NCBI GenBank assembly: GCA_019114985.1
Contig: DXEM01000039.1
Location: forward strand, 1-64,000
Length of the DNA: 64,000 nucleotides
Source: Candidatus Anaerostipes excrementavium
GTDB taxonomy: Bacteria > Bacillota > Clostridia > Lachnospirales > Lachnospiraceae
Direction: 5' to 3'
A model generated the notes under the pieces. That model made no database searches. It had not been told where the DNA came from and was given only the letters and a program-made list of their open reading frames with translations. Below, piece after piece: positions 32,677 to 40,938 of this stretch. Numbering within the stretch: position 1 is the stretch's first letter; each line of letters begins with the position of its first letter. A program made the position numbers and the translations under genes.

Positions 32677-33012
32677 AATTTCTTCCACCTTCTTTCGGGT
32701 TCTAAGTGACTATTGTACTCACTTTTTTCAGAATATGCAACCTTAAGAGCAAAAATACTACTGACTTTCATTCTCAAAAAGCATCAAAAAACCCTATGGG
32801 TTTATCGTTCCCATAGGGTTTTCATTCTCCCGTCGCGATTTCAGCGGGAATTTTATAATGAAAAGAGAGGATTAAAAAATATATATGAAAAACTATGTCT
32901 TTATTATACCCTTTTTCTCTTTTCATTCAATTTTCTCCGTATAAACTTTTCTAAACAAAAAATAAAATAATATGAAGAAAATCTTAGCTTTCTTAGAAGT
33001 TTAGGAAGACTC
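32677..33012. other. intergenic region with strong hairpin and AT-rich DNA
   Basis: This 336-bp gap holds the ccdA promoter region, the perfect 13-bp hairpin at 32788-32822 (listed separately), and about 180 bp of AT-rich DNA. The hairpin and AT-rich part lie between ccdA and the end of the trpXYZ operon. No convincing coding sequence is seen. Confidence 0.5.
32788..32822. terminator. perfect 13-bp hairpin, likely trpXYZ terminator
   Basis: AAAACCCTATGGG (32788-32800) and CCCATAGGGTTTT (32810-32822) with a 9-nt loop and U-run possibilities on both strands. It lies 190 bp beyond the trpZ stop, farther than usual. Confidence 0.6.
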
Positions 33013-33786
33013 TTAATTTCCGGTTTCAATACTGATCTGATTAAAACGATCCAAAAGGTCGTCTACATCCAAATGATCTTTTTCTTCTCCGGCTTTATCG
33101 ATGATCGCCTGTCCCTGATGCATCATGATCAGACGATTGCCATATTCTACCGCATAGCGAAGATTATGGGTTACCATAATCGTGGTAAGTTTTTTCTCCC
33201 GAACGACCTTTCCGGTCAGCTCCATAATCAATTCCGCTGTTTTCGGATCCAGAGCTGCCGTATGCTCATCCAGGATCAAAAATTCAATCGGCGTCATGGT
33301 AATCATCAACAGTGCGATCGCCTGCCGCTGTCCGCCGGATAAAGATCCGACTTTGCTGTCCATCATATCTTCCAGACCCAAGCCTAACTGACTTACCATC
33401 TCCCGATAATAATTTACACGTTTTCGATTCGTTCCAAATCCAAGACCAAAAGGTTTCCCTTTATTATCTGCCAGGGACATATTTTCCAGAATTGTCATGG
33501 ACGGGCAAGTTCCCATCGCAGGATCCTGATAGACCCTTCCGATTTTTCTCTGACGAATATATTCTTTTTGCTTTGTAATATCTTCTCCATTTAAGATAAT
33601 ATTTCCCGCTTCTACTCCTAAACTTCCGCAAATTAAATTTAGCAATGAAGTTTTGCCGGATCCATTGCTTCCTATCACAGAAATAAAATCTCCATCATGG
33701 ATCGTTAGATTGAAATCTTTAAACAGACAGACCTCATTGACTGTCCCTATATTATAATATTTATCAATATGCTGTAATTCTATCAT
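33013..33786 (-). CDS. trpZ: tryptophan ABC transporter ATPase
   Basis: A 257-residue ABC ATPase. Walker A is GSNGSGKTSLLN, the Q-loop region is YQDPAMGTC, the signature is LSGGQRQAIAL, Walker B is EFLILDEHTAAL, and the switch His is in MVTHNLRYA. It energises uptake through the permease encoded just upstream (4-nt overlap). Substrate specificity comes from the T-box leader of the operon, whose specifier reads UGG. Confidence 0.88.
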   Translation of the reverse strand: MIELQHIDKYYNIGTVNEVCLFKDFNLTIHDGDFISVIGSNGSGKTSLLNLICGSLGVEAGNIILNGEDITKQKEYIRQRKIGRVYQDPAMGTCPSMTILENMSLADNKGKPFGLGFGTNRKRVNYYREMVSQLGLGLEDMMDSKVGSLSGGQRQAIALLMITMTPIEFLILDEHTAALDPKTAELIMELTGKVVREKKLTTIMVTHNLRYAVEYGNRLIMMHQGQAIIDKAGEEKDHLDVDDLLDRFNQISIETGN

Positions 33787-34664
33787 GCTTTCACCTTCTT
33801 CTTACGATCCATGCTGACAATTAAAATCACCAGGAACAAGATTGCTGTAATCATCTTAAGATCTGTCGCCGGCAGCCCGACTTCAATGGCAATTGCCACG
33901 CAGGCTTTATAGATCACAGAACCGATGACGACCGCTGTCGTTGCCTTTAAGAAATTGCCTTTGAACACATTGGTACCGATAATTACGCTGGCAAGACCGA
34001 TGACGATCGTTCCGGTTCCCATGGAGATTTCGAAAAATCTCTGCTGCTGACACATAACGCTTCCGGCCAAAGCTACCAGCCCATTGGATATCGCCAGACC
34101 AACGATCTTAACGAACCCACTGTCTTTTGCCAGGGATGTTACGATCGTCGGATTGTCTCCTACTGCCCGAAGCAGATATCCGGACTTTGTCTTCAAATAC
34201 AGATCCAAAAGAATTTTAGCGATCAGCATAATCACAAAGATAATAATGACCGTTTTATACGGCGCCAGCGCTTCCGGAAAAATCCCATTCACAAAATCGT
34301 TATCAAATACAGACTCATAGTTGAAAAGCGGCACGTTAGCGCTGCCTCCTACGATCCTTAAATTCAATGTATACAAACCGGTCATTACGATGATTCCGGA
34401 AAGCAAATCTCTTACTTTGCATTTTACATGAATCAGTCCGGTCACCATTCCTGCTGCTGCTCCGGCGGCAACGGATGCCGCAAGAGCAAGCAGAGGATTC
34501 TTTCCTTCTGACAACATAATCGTCGTTACAGCCGCTCCAAGCGGAAACGTGCTGTCAACAGACAGATCCGGGAAATCCAGGATCTTATATGTGATATATA
34601 CGCCCAGCGCCATGATTGCATAGATAAATCCCTGCTCAAATACGCCGATGATTAATTGTTCCAT
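33783..34664 (-). CDS. trpY: tryptophan ABC transporter permease
   Basis: A 293-residue permease with about eight hydrophobic segments, of the branched-chain/ribose-type permease fold found with COG2984 binding proteins (LDFPDLSVDSTFPLGAAV near the N-terminus, SNGLVALAGSVMCQQQ later). It lies between the binding-protein and ATPase genes and completes trpXYZ. The RBS AGGAG is present 20 bp after trpX. Confidence 0.87.
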   Translation of the reverse strand: MEQLIIGVFEQGFIYAIMALGVYITYKILDFPDLSVDSTFPLGAAVTTIMLSEGKNPLLALAASVAAGAAAGMVTGLIHVKCKVRDLLSGIIVMTGLYTLNLRIVGGSANVPLFNYESVFDNDFVNGIFPEALAPYKTVIIIFVIMLIAKILLDLYLKTKSGYLLRAVGDNPTIVTSLAKDSGFVKIVGLAISNGLVALAGSVMCQQQRFFEISMGTGTIVIGLASVIIGTNVFKGNFLKATTAVVIGSVIYKACVAIAIEVGLPATDLKMITAILFLVILIVSMDRKKKVKA

Positions 34665-34684
34665 AATGTTTTACATCTCCTAAA

Positions 34685-35704
34685 TTATTCTTCTGTGTCA
34701 ATTTTATCAAATGTCTGTTTTGCCTGATCTTTCACATCGTCGCTGATGGTCATTTTGATTTTGTCGGCTGCTGCAGTATTAATGATGACGTCCCCTTCTT
34801 TAAAAGATTCATATTCCATATCTTTGGCTTCCTTCTCACCTTTTAAGACTTTGGCCGCCATCTCTCCTGTCTGCTCTCCCAATTTTATGAAATCAATACC
34901 AACACATGCAACACATCCAAGTTTTACCTGTTCTATTTCAGAACCAAAGACCGGAATCTTTGCTTCATTCGCTTTTTCCAGATAGGTCTGCATATTGCTG
35001 ACAACCAAATTGTCGGTTAAGTTAGTAATGCAGTCTACTTTTTTAATCAGGCTGTCCGCTGCCATCGGCATATCGGCAGAAGCTGAAATTCCCTGTGTAA
35101 TAATTTTAAATCCATATTTGTCTGCTGCTTTTTCATAAGCCTCGATTCCGGCTTTTGAGTTTGCTTCGTTTGTACTGTAAAAGATTCCGACTTTTTTGGC
35201 ATCCGGCATCATCTCGCGAATCAGTTTCAGCTGCTGATCTGCCAATACCATATCAGAAGTACCGGTAATATTGCCGATGTTATTTCCATCTTTATCTACA
35301 AATCCCGCTTCTTCCGGAGAAGTTACTGCCGTGTAGATGACCGGTGTATCGCTGTCTTTTGCCGCGTTATAGGCACTTTGAGCACTCGGCGTTGCAATCG
35401 CACAAATTAAATCATAATCTTTAGAGGCGAAGTTAGAAGCGATCTGATTATCCGTCGCTGTATCAGCCTGAGAATTCTTATATGTAATCTTTAAATTCTC
35501 CCCTTCTTTGATGCCTTCATTTTCCAATCCCTTCAGAAATCCTTCTCTGCAGTTATCAAGAGATCCATGTTCTGCAAACTGTAAGATTCCAATCTCATAT
35601 TCATCTTTGGAACTGCTGTCCTTTTTGCCGCACCCTGCTGCCATGGTTACTGCCATCATCGCGGTTAATCCTGCTGCTAATACTCTTTTCATTACTCTCA
35701 TCAT
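34685..35704 (-). CDS. trpX: tryptophan ABC transporter substrate-binding lipoprotein
   Basis: A 339-residue solute-binding protein of COG2984. The signal peptide ends in a lipobox MAAGCGKKDSS, so it is membrane-anchored. The binding domain starts YEIGILQFAEHGSLDNCREGF, with VIYTAVTSPEEAGFV and KVGIFYSTNEANSKAG marking the fold. Relatives bind aromatic amino acids or other small ligands. The T-box leader with a Trp (UGG) specifier argues for tryptophan. Confidence 0.88.
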   Translation of the reverse strand: MMRVMKRVLAAGLTAMMAVTMAAGCGKKDSSSKDEYEIGILQFAEHGSLDNCREGFLKGLENEGIKEGENLKITYKNSQADTATDNQIASNFASKDYDLICAIATPSAQSAYNAAKDSDTPVIYTAVTSPEEAGFVDKDGNNIGNITGTSDMVLADQQLKLIREMMPDAKKVGIFYSTNEANSKAGIEAYEKAADKYGFKIITQGISASADMPMAADSLIKKVDCITNLTDNLVVSNMQTYLEKANEAKIPVFGSEIEQVKLGCVACVGIDFIKLGEQTGEMAAKVLKGEKEAKDMEYESFKEGDVIINTAAADKIKMTISDDVKDQAKQTFDKIDTEE

Positions 35705-35756
35705 TTTCTCTCCTTTTTCTTCCTATTTTTCTTGCTTCATGCTATAAATAGAAAAA

Positions 35757-36012
35757 GCCTCAAGCAAAACGCTTGAGGCGAAATATCCGCGGTACCACTC
35801 AAATTGACATTATTGTCCACTCTTATCGTATACTATCATATACGCCCACTCTGGTAACGGGTCGGGTGCCCGGTGATTCCTACTATCATTTCAAAATCAC
35901 CCTCGAAAGTCCATTCACCAGGGAAATCATGCTGCAATCTCACCGCCTGCAGCTCTCTTGGAATCATTCTTATCCTGCTTACTACTCTTTCTCAACGGTT
36001 TCTTTTCTATTT
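35757..36012 (-). promoter_or_regulatory. T-box riboswitch, Trp specifier
   Basis: The T-box core GAGTGGTACCGCGG is at 35787-35800 (minus strand) and is followed by a terminator GCCTCAAGC/GCTTGAGGC (35757-35779) with a T-run. The upstream half forms Stem I with an AGAGAGCTGCAGG distal segment. In the specifier loop context GGTGAA-TGG-ACTTTCGAG, the codon at 35911-35913 is TGG. Uncharged tRNA-Trp would stabilise the antiterminator and switch on trpXYZ. Confidence 0.9.
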
Positions 36013-36019
36013 GTTTAAA

Positions 36020-36048
36020 ATCATAATACTTTTCTATATGGTTGTCAA
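36020..36048 (-). promoter_or_regulatory. promoter of the T-box/trpXYZ operon
   Basis: Consensus TTGACA (36043-36048) and TATGAT (36020-36025) on the minus strand with a 17-bp spacer, just upstream of the T-box. Confidence 0.8.
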
Positions 36049-36062
36049 GAATAAATTTATGG

Positions 36063-36701
36063 TTATTTGTAGAATGAATGTCCTTCATAAGTGAAGAGCC
36101 GAGTCAGAGACTGCTCAAACCAGGAAACATTTTTCGGATTGGCAATCGTTTTTTCTACAAAATATAAGGCCCCTTCGGAATAATCTTCTCCCTCCAAAGC
36201 TCTCTCAACGCTCTCTTTTGTGCTCTCCGTCACATGTACGGAGTCATACCTGCCATCGGCTGTCGGCGAAAACTGAACTTTTCCATTTTCTCTTTGGAAT
36301 ACCACGGCTTCGATTGAATCCGGAAATTCTTCTGATCGGACCCGATTAAGGATCACATTTGCCACAAGTATCTTACTTTTTTTATCTTTATCCGTGGCTT
36401 CTGCTTCTACGATCCGTTCTAAGATGGATCGCTCCCTAGTCGTTACCTCATGAGTCGTTCCGGGAACATACACCGGCTTTTCTTTCACCTGTTTTTCCAG
36501 ATTAATCTTGGATGCCAGCTGTACCTGTAAGAGATAATCTCTTTGTTCATTTAAAAGTTTCGTCTGAACCAAATGTTCTACCGTGACGCTGCTTTCTTTC
36601 GGAAGCTGCATGAATTCGCTCGCACAGACATTTTGTCCAAAACTGCATAGCCCGATAGAACATACAATGGCTGCGATTTTCATTTTTTTCTTCAATGTCA
36701 C
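36063..36701 (-). CDS. SleB-type cell wall hydrolase, secreted
   Basis: A 212-residue protein with a signal peptide (IAAIVCSIGLCSFGQNVCA). The C-terminal hydrolase domain (about residues 95-210) has the ERIVEAEATDKDKKSKILVAN motif with the candidate catalytic Glu of the SleB/CwlJ family, and NRVRSEEFPDSIEAVVFQ, then FSPTADGRYD. The middle is a charged linker. In spore formers this family includes germination-specific lytic enzymes, but paralogues act in vegetative wall turnover; the role here is not settled. Confidence 0.83.
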   Translation of the reverse strand: MTLKKKMKIAAIVCSIGLCSFGQNVCASEFMQLPKESSVTVEHLVQTKLLNEQRDYLLQVQLASKINLEKQVKEKPVYVPGTTHEVTTRERSILERIVEAEATDKDKKSKILVANVILNRVRSEEFPDSIEAVVFQRENGKVQFSPTADGRYDSVHVTESTKESVERALEGEDYSEGALYFVEKTIANPKNVSWFEQSLTRLFTYEGHSFYK

Positions 36702-36874
36702 ATACGCTCCTTTGGTATAGTGTATGCAGTTTTTGAAAAAATATTCTTACGAAACGATGAATTTTTCTAACTTTTTAAAGTATAACAGAGAGATTGTTTT
36801 ACAAAATAAGGAAAGAACGCCCAGAAAACGGTTTTTTGCTTCTTCCGGACGTCCTTTGATATGACAATATAAAT

Positions 36875-38038
36875 TTATTCAAATATTTTTCCGTCTTTGA
36901 TGACGGTCTTTAAGTTGAGATCTTCGTCCCACAGTACAAGATCTGCTTTCTTTCCTTCCTCAATAGAACCGTACCGATCATCAATTTTGAGGCTTTTGGC
37001 CGGATTGATCGTCGCGCAGGCAATTGCCGCCTCCAACGGAATCTCCATCTTCTTCACTGCTGTTCTTACACAATCCGGAAGCGGCGTCACAGATCCGGCA
37101 AGGGCGCCGTCAGAAGTCAATGTCGCTCTATTTCCATGCACCTCTACTTCAAGGCCTCCCAACGTATAATTGCCGTCCGGCATTCCGGCTGCACGCATAC
37201 TGTCGCTGATCAAAATGATACGGTCTTCTCCCATCATTTTAAATGTGGCTCTCACAACTGCCGGATGGATATGCACACCGTCGCAGATCAGCTCTGCCAT
37301 CACATGTCTGCTGTCTGCCACCGCTCCAACGACACCCGGTTCCCGATGAGAAAATGCCGGCATGGCATTATACAGATGAACTGCATGATCCGCTCCCAGA
37401 TCAAACGCATGCTTTGCAGTATTGTAATCTGCATTGGTATGTGCCAAAGATACCGAAACTTCTTCTTTTACCGTCTGGATAAATTCATCCGTCTCTGATT
37501 CTTCCGGCGCGATTCCGATAAACTTCACAAGACCTTCTGCCGCTTTTTGGAACCTTTGATATACTTCTACGTCACATGGAATGATATTTCGCTCATCTTG
37601 AGCGCCTTTTTTCACTTTACTGATAAATGGACCTTCCATATTGATTCCTACAAGATCTGCACCTGGAACAGCCGTTCCTTCTTCCTGTCTCTTTTTATAG
37701 GCTGCCGCATTCGCAAGTACTTTTTCCAGCTCTTCCACCGGCAGAGTCATCGTTGCCGGAGCCATTGCCGTTACGCCAATGGATGCTTCATAAGCGGCCA
37801 GCTGATCCATTGCCTTGACGGTTCCGTCACATACATCCTCTCCCATGCATCCATGGAAATGGAGATCAATCATTCCGGGAAGGCAGTAAGATCCCTTCCC
37901 ATCTAAGATTTCTTCTGCATCATATGACTCACCGGTTCCTTCCGGCAAAACTTTCCAGATCTTATCTTCTTTTGTTACGATGGTTCCGGAAACAAATTTC
38001 TTGTCCGGCATATAGATCTTCACATTTTTAATAATCAT
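36875..38038 (-). CDS. nagA: N-acetylglucosamine-6-phosphate deacetylase
   Basis: A 387-residue amidohydrolase that removes acetyl from GlcNAc-6-P. Metal and active-site motifs are MIDLHFHGCMGEDVC (HxH), NMEGPFISKVKKGAQDE, VSLAHTNADYN, HLYNAMPAFSHREPG, and the catalytic Asp in ILISDSMRAAGM. It is the last gene of nanE-rpiR-nagB-nagA, 18 bp after nagB. The product glucosamine-6-P is the substrate of NagB. Confidence 0.94.
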   Translation of the reverse strand: MIIKNVKIYMPDKKFVSGTIVTKEDKIWKVLPEGTGESYDAEEILDGKGSYCLPGMIDLHFHGCMGEDVCDGTVKAMDQLAAYEASIGVTAMAPATMTLPVEELEKVLANAAAYKKRQEEGTAVPGADLVGINMEGPFISKVKKGAQDERNIIPCDVEVYQRFQKAAEGLVKFIGIAPEESETDEFIQTVKEEVSVSLAHTNADYNTAKHAFDLGADHAVHLYNAMPAFSHREPGVVGAVADSRHVMAELICDGVHIHPAVVRATFKMMGEDRIILISDSMRAAGMPDGNYTLGGLEVEVHGNRATLTSDGALAGSVTPLPDCVRTAVKKMEIPLEAAIACATINPAKSLKIDDRYGSIEEGKKADLVLWDEDLNLKTVIKDGKIFE

Positions 38039-38056
38039 GGAATAACCTTCTTTTCC

Positions 38057-38803
38057 CTATTTTAAATATTCCTCTGGTACTTTGGATAATGCTGCTTCGT
38101 CTGCCACGATTGTTACATCCGGGTGGAACTGAAGAATAGATCCAGGAACATGAGGTGTTACAGGTCCGCAGATAGAATTTTTCAATGCTTCTGCTTTTCC
38201 TTCTCCGCTTACGACTACTAACAGTTTCTTAGATTTTAAGATCGTTCCGATTCCCATGCTGTATGCCTGTTTTGGAACATCCTCTGCTGAATCAAAGAAT
38301 CTCTTGTTTGCTTCAATTGTGCTTTCTTTTAAGTCCACGCAGTGTGTTGCTTTTTCAAATACCTCTCCCGGCTCATTAAATCCAATATGTCCATTATGAC
38401 CCAATCCCAGAAGCTGAAGATCCACGGTTCCTAAGGATGCAACCAGATCTTCATAGCGGGAAGCTTCTGCTTCACTGTCCATGTTCATTCCATCCGGAAG
38501 ATAGGTGTTTTCTGCATTGATATTTACTTTGTCGAACAGATACTCATGCATGAAATAATAATAGCTTTGTTCATTTTCTTTTGGAAGTCCTTTGTATTCA
38601 TCCAGATTAACCGTTGTTACCTTAGAAAAATCCAAGTCCCCTTTTTTATACCACTCTACCAGCTGATCATAAACCCCGATTGGAGATGATCCGGTTGCCA
38701 GTCCCAAAAGAGATTCCGGTTTTAAAATCACCTGAGCGGATATAATATTTGCTGCTACTCTGCTCATTTCATCATAATCTTTTGTCTTATAAATTCTCAT
38801 CAT
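38057..38803 (-). CDS. nagB: glucosamine-6-phosphate deaminase
   Basis: A 248-residue enzyme converting glucosamine-6-P to fructose-6-P and ammonia. Motifs: LGLATGSSPIGVYDQL, VNLDEYKGLPKENEQSY (Asp of the active site), and GLGHNGHIGFNEPG with the conserved His. It follows the RpiR-type regulator with 4 bp between and shares the operon with nagA. Confidence 0.95.
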   Translation of the reverse strand: MMRIYKTKDYDEMSRVAANIISAQVILKPESLLGLATGSSPIGVYDQLVEWYKKGDLDFSKVTTVNLDEYKGLPKENEQSYYYFMHEYLFDKVNINAENTYLPDGMNMDSEAEASRYEDLVASLGTVDLQLLGLGHNGHIGFNEPGEVFEKATHCVDLKESTIEANKRFFDSAEDVPKQAYSMGIGTILKSKKLLVVVSGEGKAEALKNSICGPVTPHVPGSILQFHPDVTIVADEAALSKVPEEYLK

Positions 38804-38807
38804 TTTT

Positions 38808-39623
38808 CTATTCTCCTTTTAAAGCTTTTACTGTATCATCATGCAACGTTTCTTTTCGGAACTTGTCCTGCTCCAAATAATAGGAATAAATCAAGTCCAG
38901 CGTCACTAAGATTGGAAACTGGGGTGAAATCACATTGCCGTAATTTAAATATTTGAGAGATGGAACCAATACAAGCTCATCACAAAATTCGCGGTGCTCC
39001 TCTTGATTGTTTCCTGTGATTAATACGGTTTTCGCACCTCGCTTATGGGACTCTTCCAGCATATAGAGGACATCTTTTGCCTCTCCGCTGATACTGATGC
39101 CAATGACCAGGCATCCTTCTTTTTGGAAAACAGCCTGAATCCTCATCAAATCTGCATCCTGGATGGAATCAATATCCACTCCAATCCTTATAAAGCGAAT
39201 CTTCATCTCCCTGGCTGCCAGCCCGGAATTCCCTCTTCCGCAGACAAATACCCGGTTTGCGTCCTCCAAAGACTGACATATCCTCAATATCTGTTCTTCA
39301 TCCAACAAACTGTATGTCTTATTCAGCAATTCCTGATAAGCGTTCAGCACCATTCTGGTATGGCTTGTCCTTACCGTATGCTTCTCCACAAAAGTCTCTT
39401 CATATTGATAAATAAATTCCCGGTATCCCCGATATCCGCATTTTTGGGCAAATCTTGATAAAGATGCCTCCGATACGAACAATCGTTTTGCCACTGCTTT
39501 TGCTGAAAAATCTGCTTGCTCCCGGTTCTTTAAGAAAAAATCGGCAATCGTCTTTTCCAGCGGAGTAAAATTTTCATAATTTGACTCAATGATCGGAAGT
39601 ACCGATTTTGTATAGTACTCCAT
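38808..39623 (-). CDS. MurR/RpiR-family regulator of amino-sugar use
   Basis: A 271-residue regulator. The N-terminal HTH_6 domain is about 1-77 (TPLEKTIADFFLKNREQADFS, SEASLSRFAQKCGYRGYREF). A SIS domain at about 110-245 (VFVCGRGNSGLAAREMKIRF, CLVIGISISGEAKD) binds a sugar phosphate. Its place between nanE and nagB implies control of this operon, with ManNAc-6-P or GlcNAc-6-P as the likely signal. Confidence 0.88.
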   Translation of the reverse strand: MEYYTKSVLPIIESNYENFTPLEKTIADFFLKNREQADFSAKAVAKRLFVSEASLSRFAQKCGYRGYREFIYQYEETFVEKHTVRTSHTRMVLNAYQELLNKTYSLLDEEQILRICQSLEDANRVFVCGRGNSGLAAREMKIRFIRIGVDIDSIQDADLMRIQAVFQKEGCLVIGISISGEAKDVLYMLEESHKRGAKTVLITGNNQEEHREFCDELVLVPSLKYLNYGNVISPQFPILVTLDLIYSYYLEQDKFRKETLHDDTVKALKGE

Positions 39624-39646
39624 ATGGTTCTCCCCGATGTTCCATT

Positions 39647-40333
39647 CTACTTCAATGCTTCGGCAAATGATTTGGTAATCAGCTGCGGTCTGGTGATCGC
39701 AGATCCTACAACGACGCTGAATGCTCCTAATTCAAGTACTCTTTTTGCTTTCTCCGGTGTATTGACATTTCCTTCCGCTATCACCGGATGTTTGACTTGT
39801 CCTAAGATCGTCCTTAAAATCTCGAAATCATTTTCATCGATCTTTAAATGTCTGCTCTGTTCGGTATAACCGACCAATGTTGTACCGATGAAGTCAAATC
39901 CCAACTCGTCTGCGTGAAGCGCCTCCTCTACGGTAGAGCAATCTGCCATCCACAACTGATTCGGATATTTTTCCTTGACCTGATGAAAAAATTCATCTAA
40001 AGAGGATCCGTCCGGCCTTGCGGCAATCGTTGCATCCATAGCGATGATCTCCGGTCCTACCTCCATCAGCTGGTCTACTTCTTTCATTGTCGGTGTGATA
40101 TATACATGACAGTTCTCATAATTTTGTTTTACGATTCCAATGACAGGCAGGTCCACTTGTGCTCGTATTTCTCTTATGTCTTCTTTGGTGTTGGCTCGAA
40201 TCCCGGCAGCTCCGCCTTCCCTGGCCGCCAGCGCCATCCTTCCCATAATAAAAGAAGAATGAAGCGGTTCTTCCGGAAGTGCCTGGCAGGATACGATCAA
40301 TTTTCCTTTTAACTGTTCGATTTTCTGATCCAT
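39647..40333 (-). CDS. nanE: N-acylmannosamine-6-phosphate 2-epimerase
   Basis: A 228-residue TIM-barrel enzyme interconverting ManNAc-6-P and GlcNAc-6-P. Motifs: [42 protein letters not shown], and [11 protein letters not shown], with [16 protein letters not shown] at the end. It is the first gene of the operon leading into nagB/nagA. No sialate lyase or kinase is adjacent, so the source of ManNAc-6-P in this cell is not seen here. Confidence 0.92.
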   Translation of the reverse strand: MDQKIEQLKGKLIVSCQALPEEPLHSSFIMGRMALAAREGGAAGIRANTKEDIREIRAQVDLPVIGIVKQNYENCHVYITPTMKEVDQLMEVGPEIIAMDATIAARPDGSSLDEFFHQVKEKYPNQLWMADCSTVEEALHADELGFDFIGTTLVGYTEQSRHLKIDENDFEILRTILGQVKHPVIAEGNVNTPEKAKRVLELGAFSVVVGSAITRPQLITKSFAEALK

Positions 40334-40490
40334 TGTTGCCCTCCTTTGTTGACCTTATCATAACGCCATCTTAAACTATTTTCAATATCTCTGCCAGTTT
40401 TTGAAATTACTTTCACAACTTTTTTCATCCATTTGCTCAAAACCGCATTTTTTCGACTGGGTATTTTTTATACTCTGTATCTTCTTTCAA

Positions 40491-40542
40491 AATATGAAAG
40501 CGGACGAAAGATATCGAAATACCTTTCGTCCGCTTTCATATT
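40491..40542 (-). terminator. long perfect hairpin ending rnpB
   Basis: Arms of 20 bp (40491-40510 with 40523-40542) are perfectly complementary around a 12-nt loop, directly 3' of the RNase P RNA. The T-run after it is only moderate. Confidence 0.75.
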
Positions 40543-40893
40543 GCTTAGACAGCCGATAAGCCGGGTTCTGTCGTTGAATGGCCATCTATCTCGACCTGCT
40601 GTCGCCAACAGGCTCCTGCGACCCACCTGAAAACAAATCGGGCCAATTTATCGTTTTCTATTCGGTCTTGCTTCGGATGAGGTTTACATGTGCCCTGTCT
40701 GTTACCAGACAGGCGGTAAGCTCTTACCTTGCCTTTCCACCCTTACCGGTCAGAGACCGGCGGTTTATTTCTGTTGCACTAGCTTGAGGGTCACCCCTAC
40801 CAGACGTTATCTGGCATCCTGCCCTGTGAAGCCCGGACTTTCCTCACCATTTCCCTTTCGTCTGAAATGGCGCGGCCATTTGTCTGTCTAAGC
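40543..40893 (-). ncRNA. rnpB: RNase P RNA
   Basis: About 350 nt, the catalytic RNA that matures tRNA 5' ends. Universally conserved parts are readable on the minus strand: GAGGAAAGTCCGGGCTTCA near the 5' end, AGGGGTGACCCTCAAGC, GGTAAGGGTGGAAAGG, and the 3' CCCGGCTTATCGGCTGTC. The 5' GCTTAGACAG and 3' CTGTCTAAGC ends pair as helix P1, which fixes both boundaries. With its hairpin and promoter it fills the gene gap 40334-40938; the remainder holds nothing else recognised. Confidence 0.97.
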
Positions 40894-40902
40894 ACAATCG
40901 TT

Positions 40903-40931
40903 ATCATATCATAAAACAATTTTGAACACAA
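40903..40931 (-). promoter_or_regulatory. promoter of rnpB
   Basis: Minus-strand TTGTGT (40926-40931) and TATGAT (40903-40908) with a 17-bp spacer, placing the start at the RNase P RNA 5' end. Confidence 0.65.
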
Positions 40932-40938
40932 CTGATTT

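Noticed and set aside
32713-32970. Open plus-strand frame of about 85 codons between ccdA and trpZ
   Set aside because: No ribosome-binding site, biased composition, and it runs through the perfect hairpin at 32788-32822; treated as non-coding.
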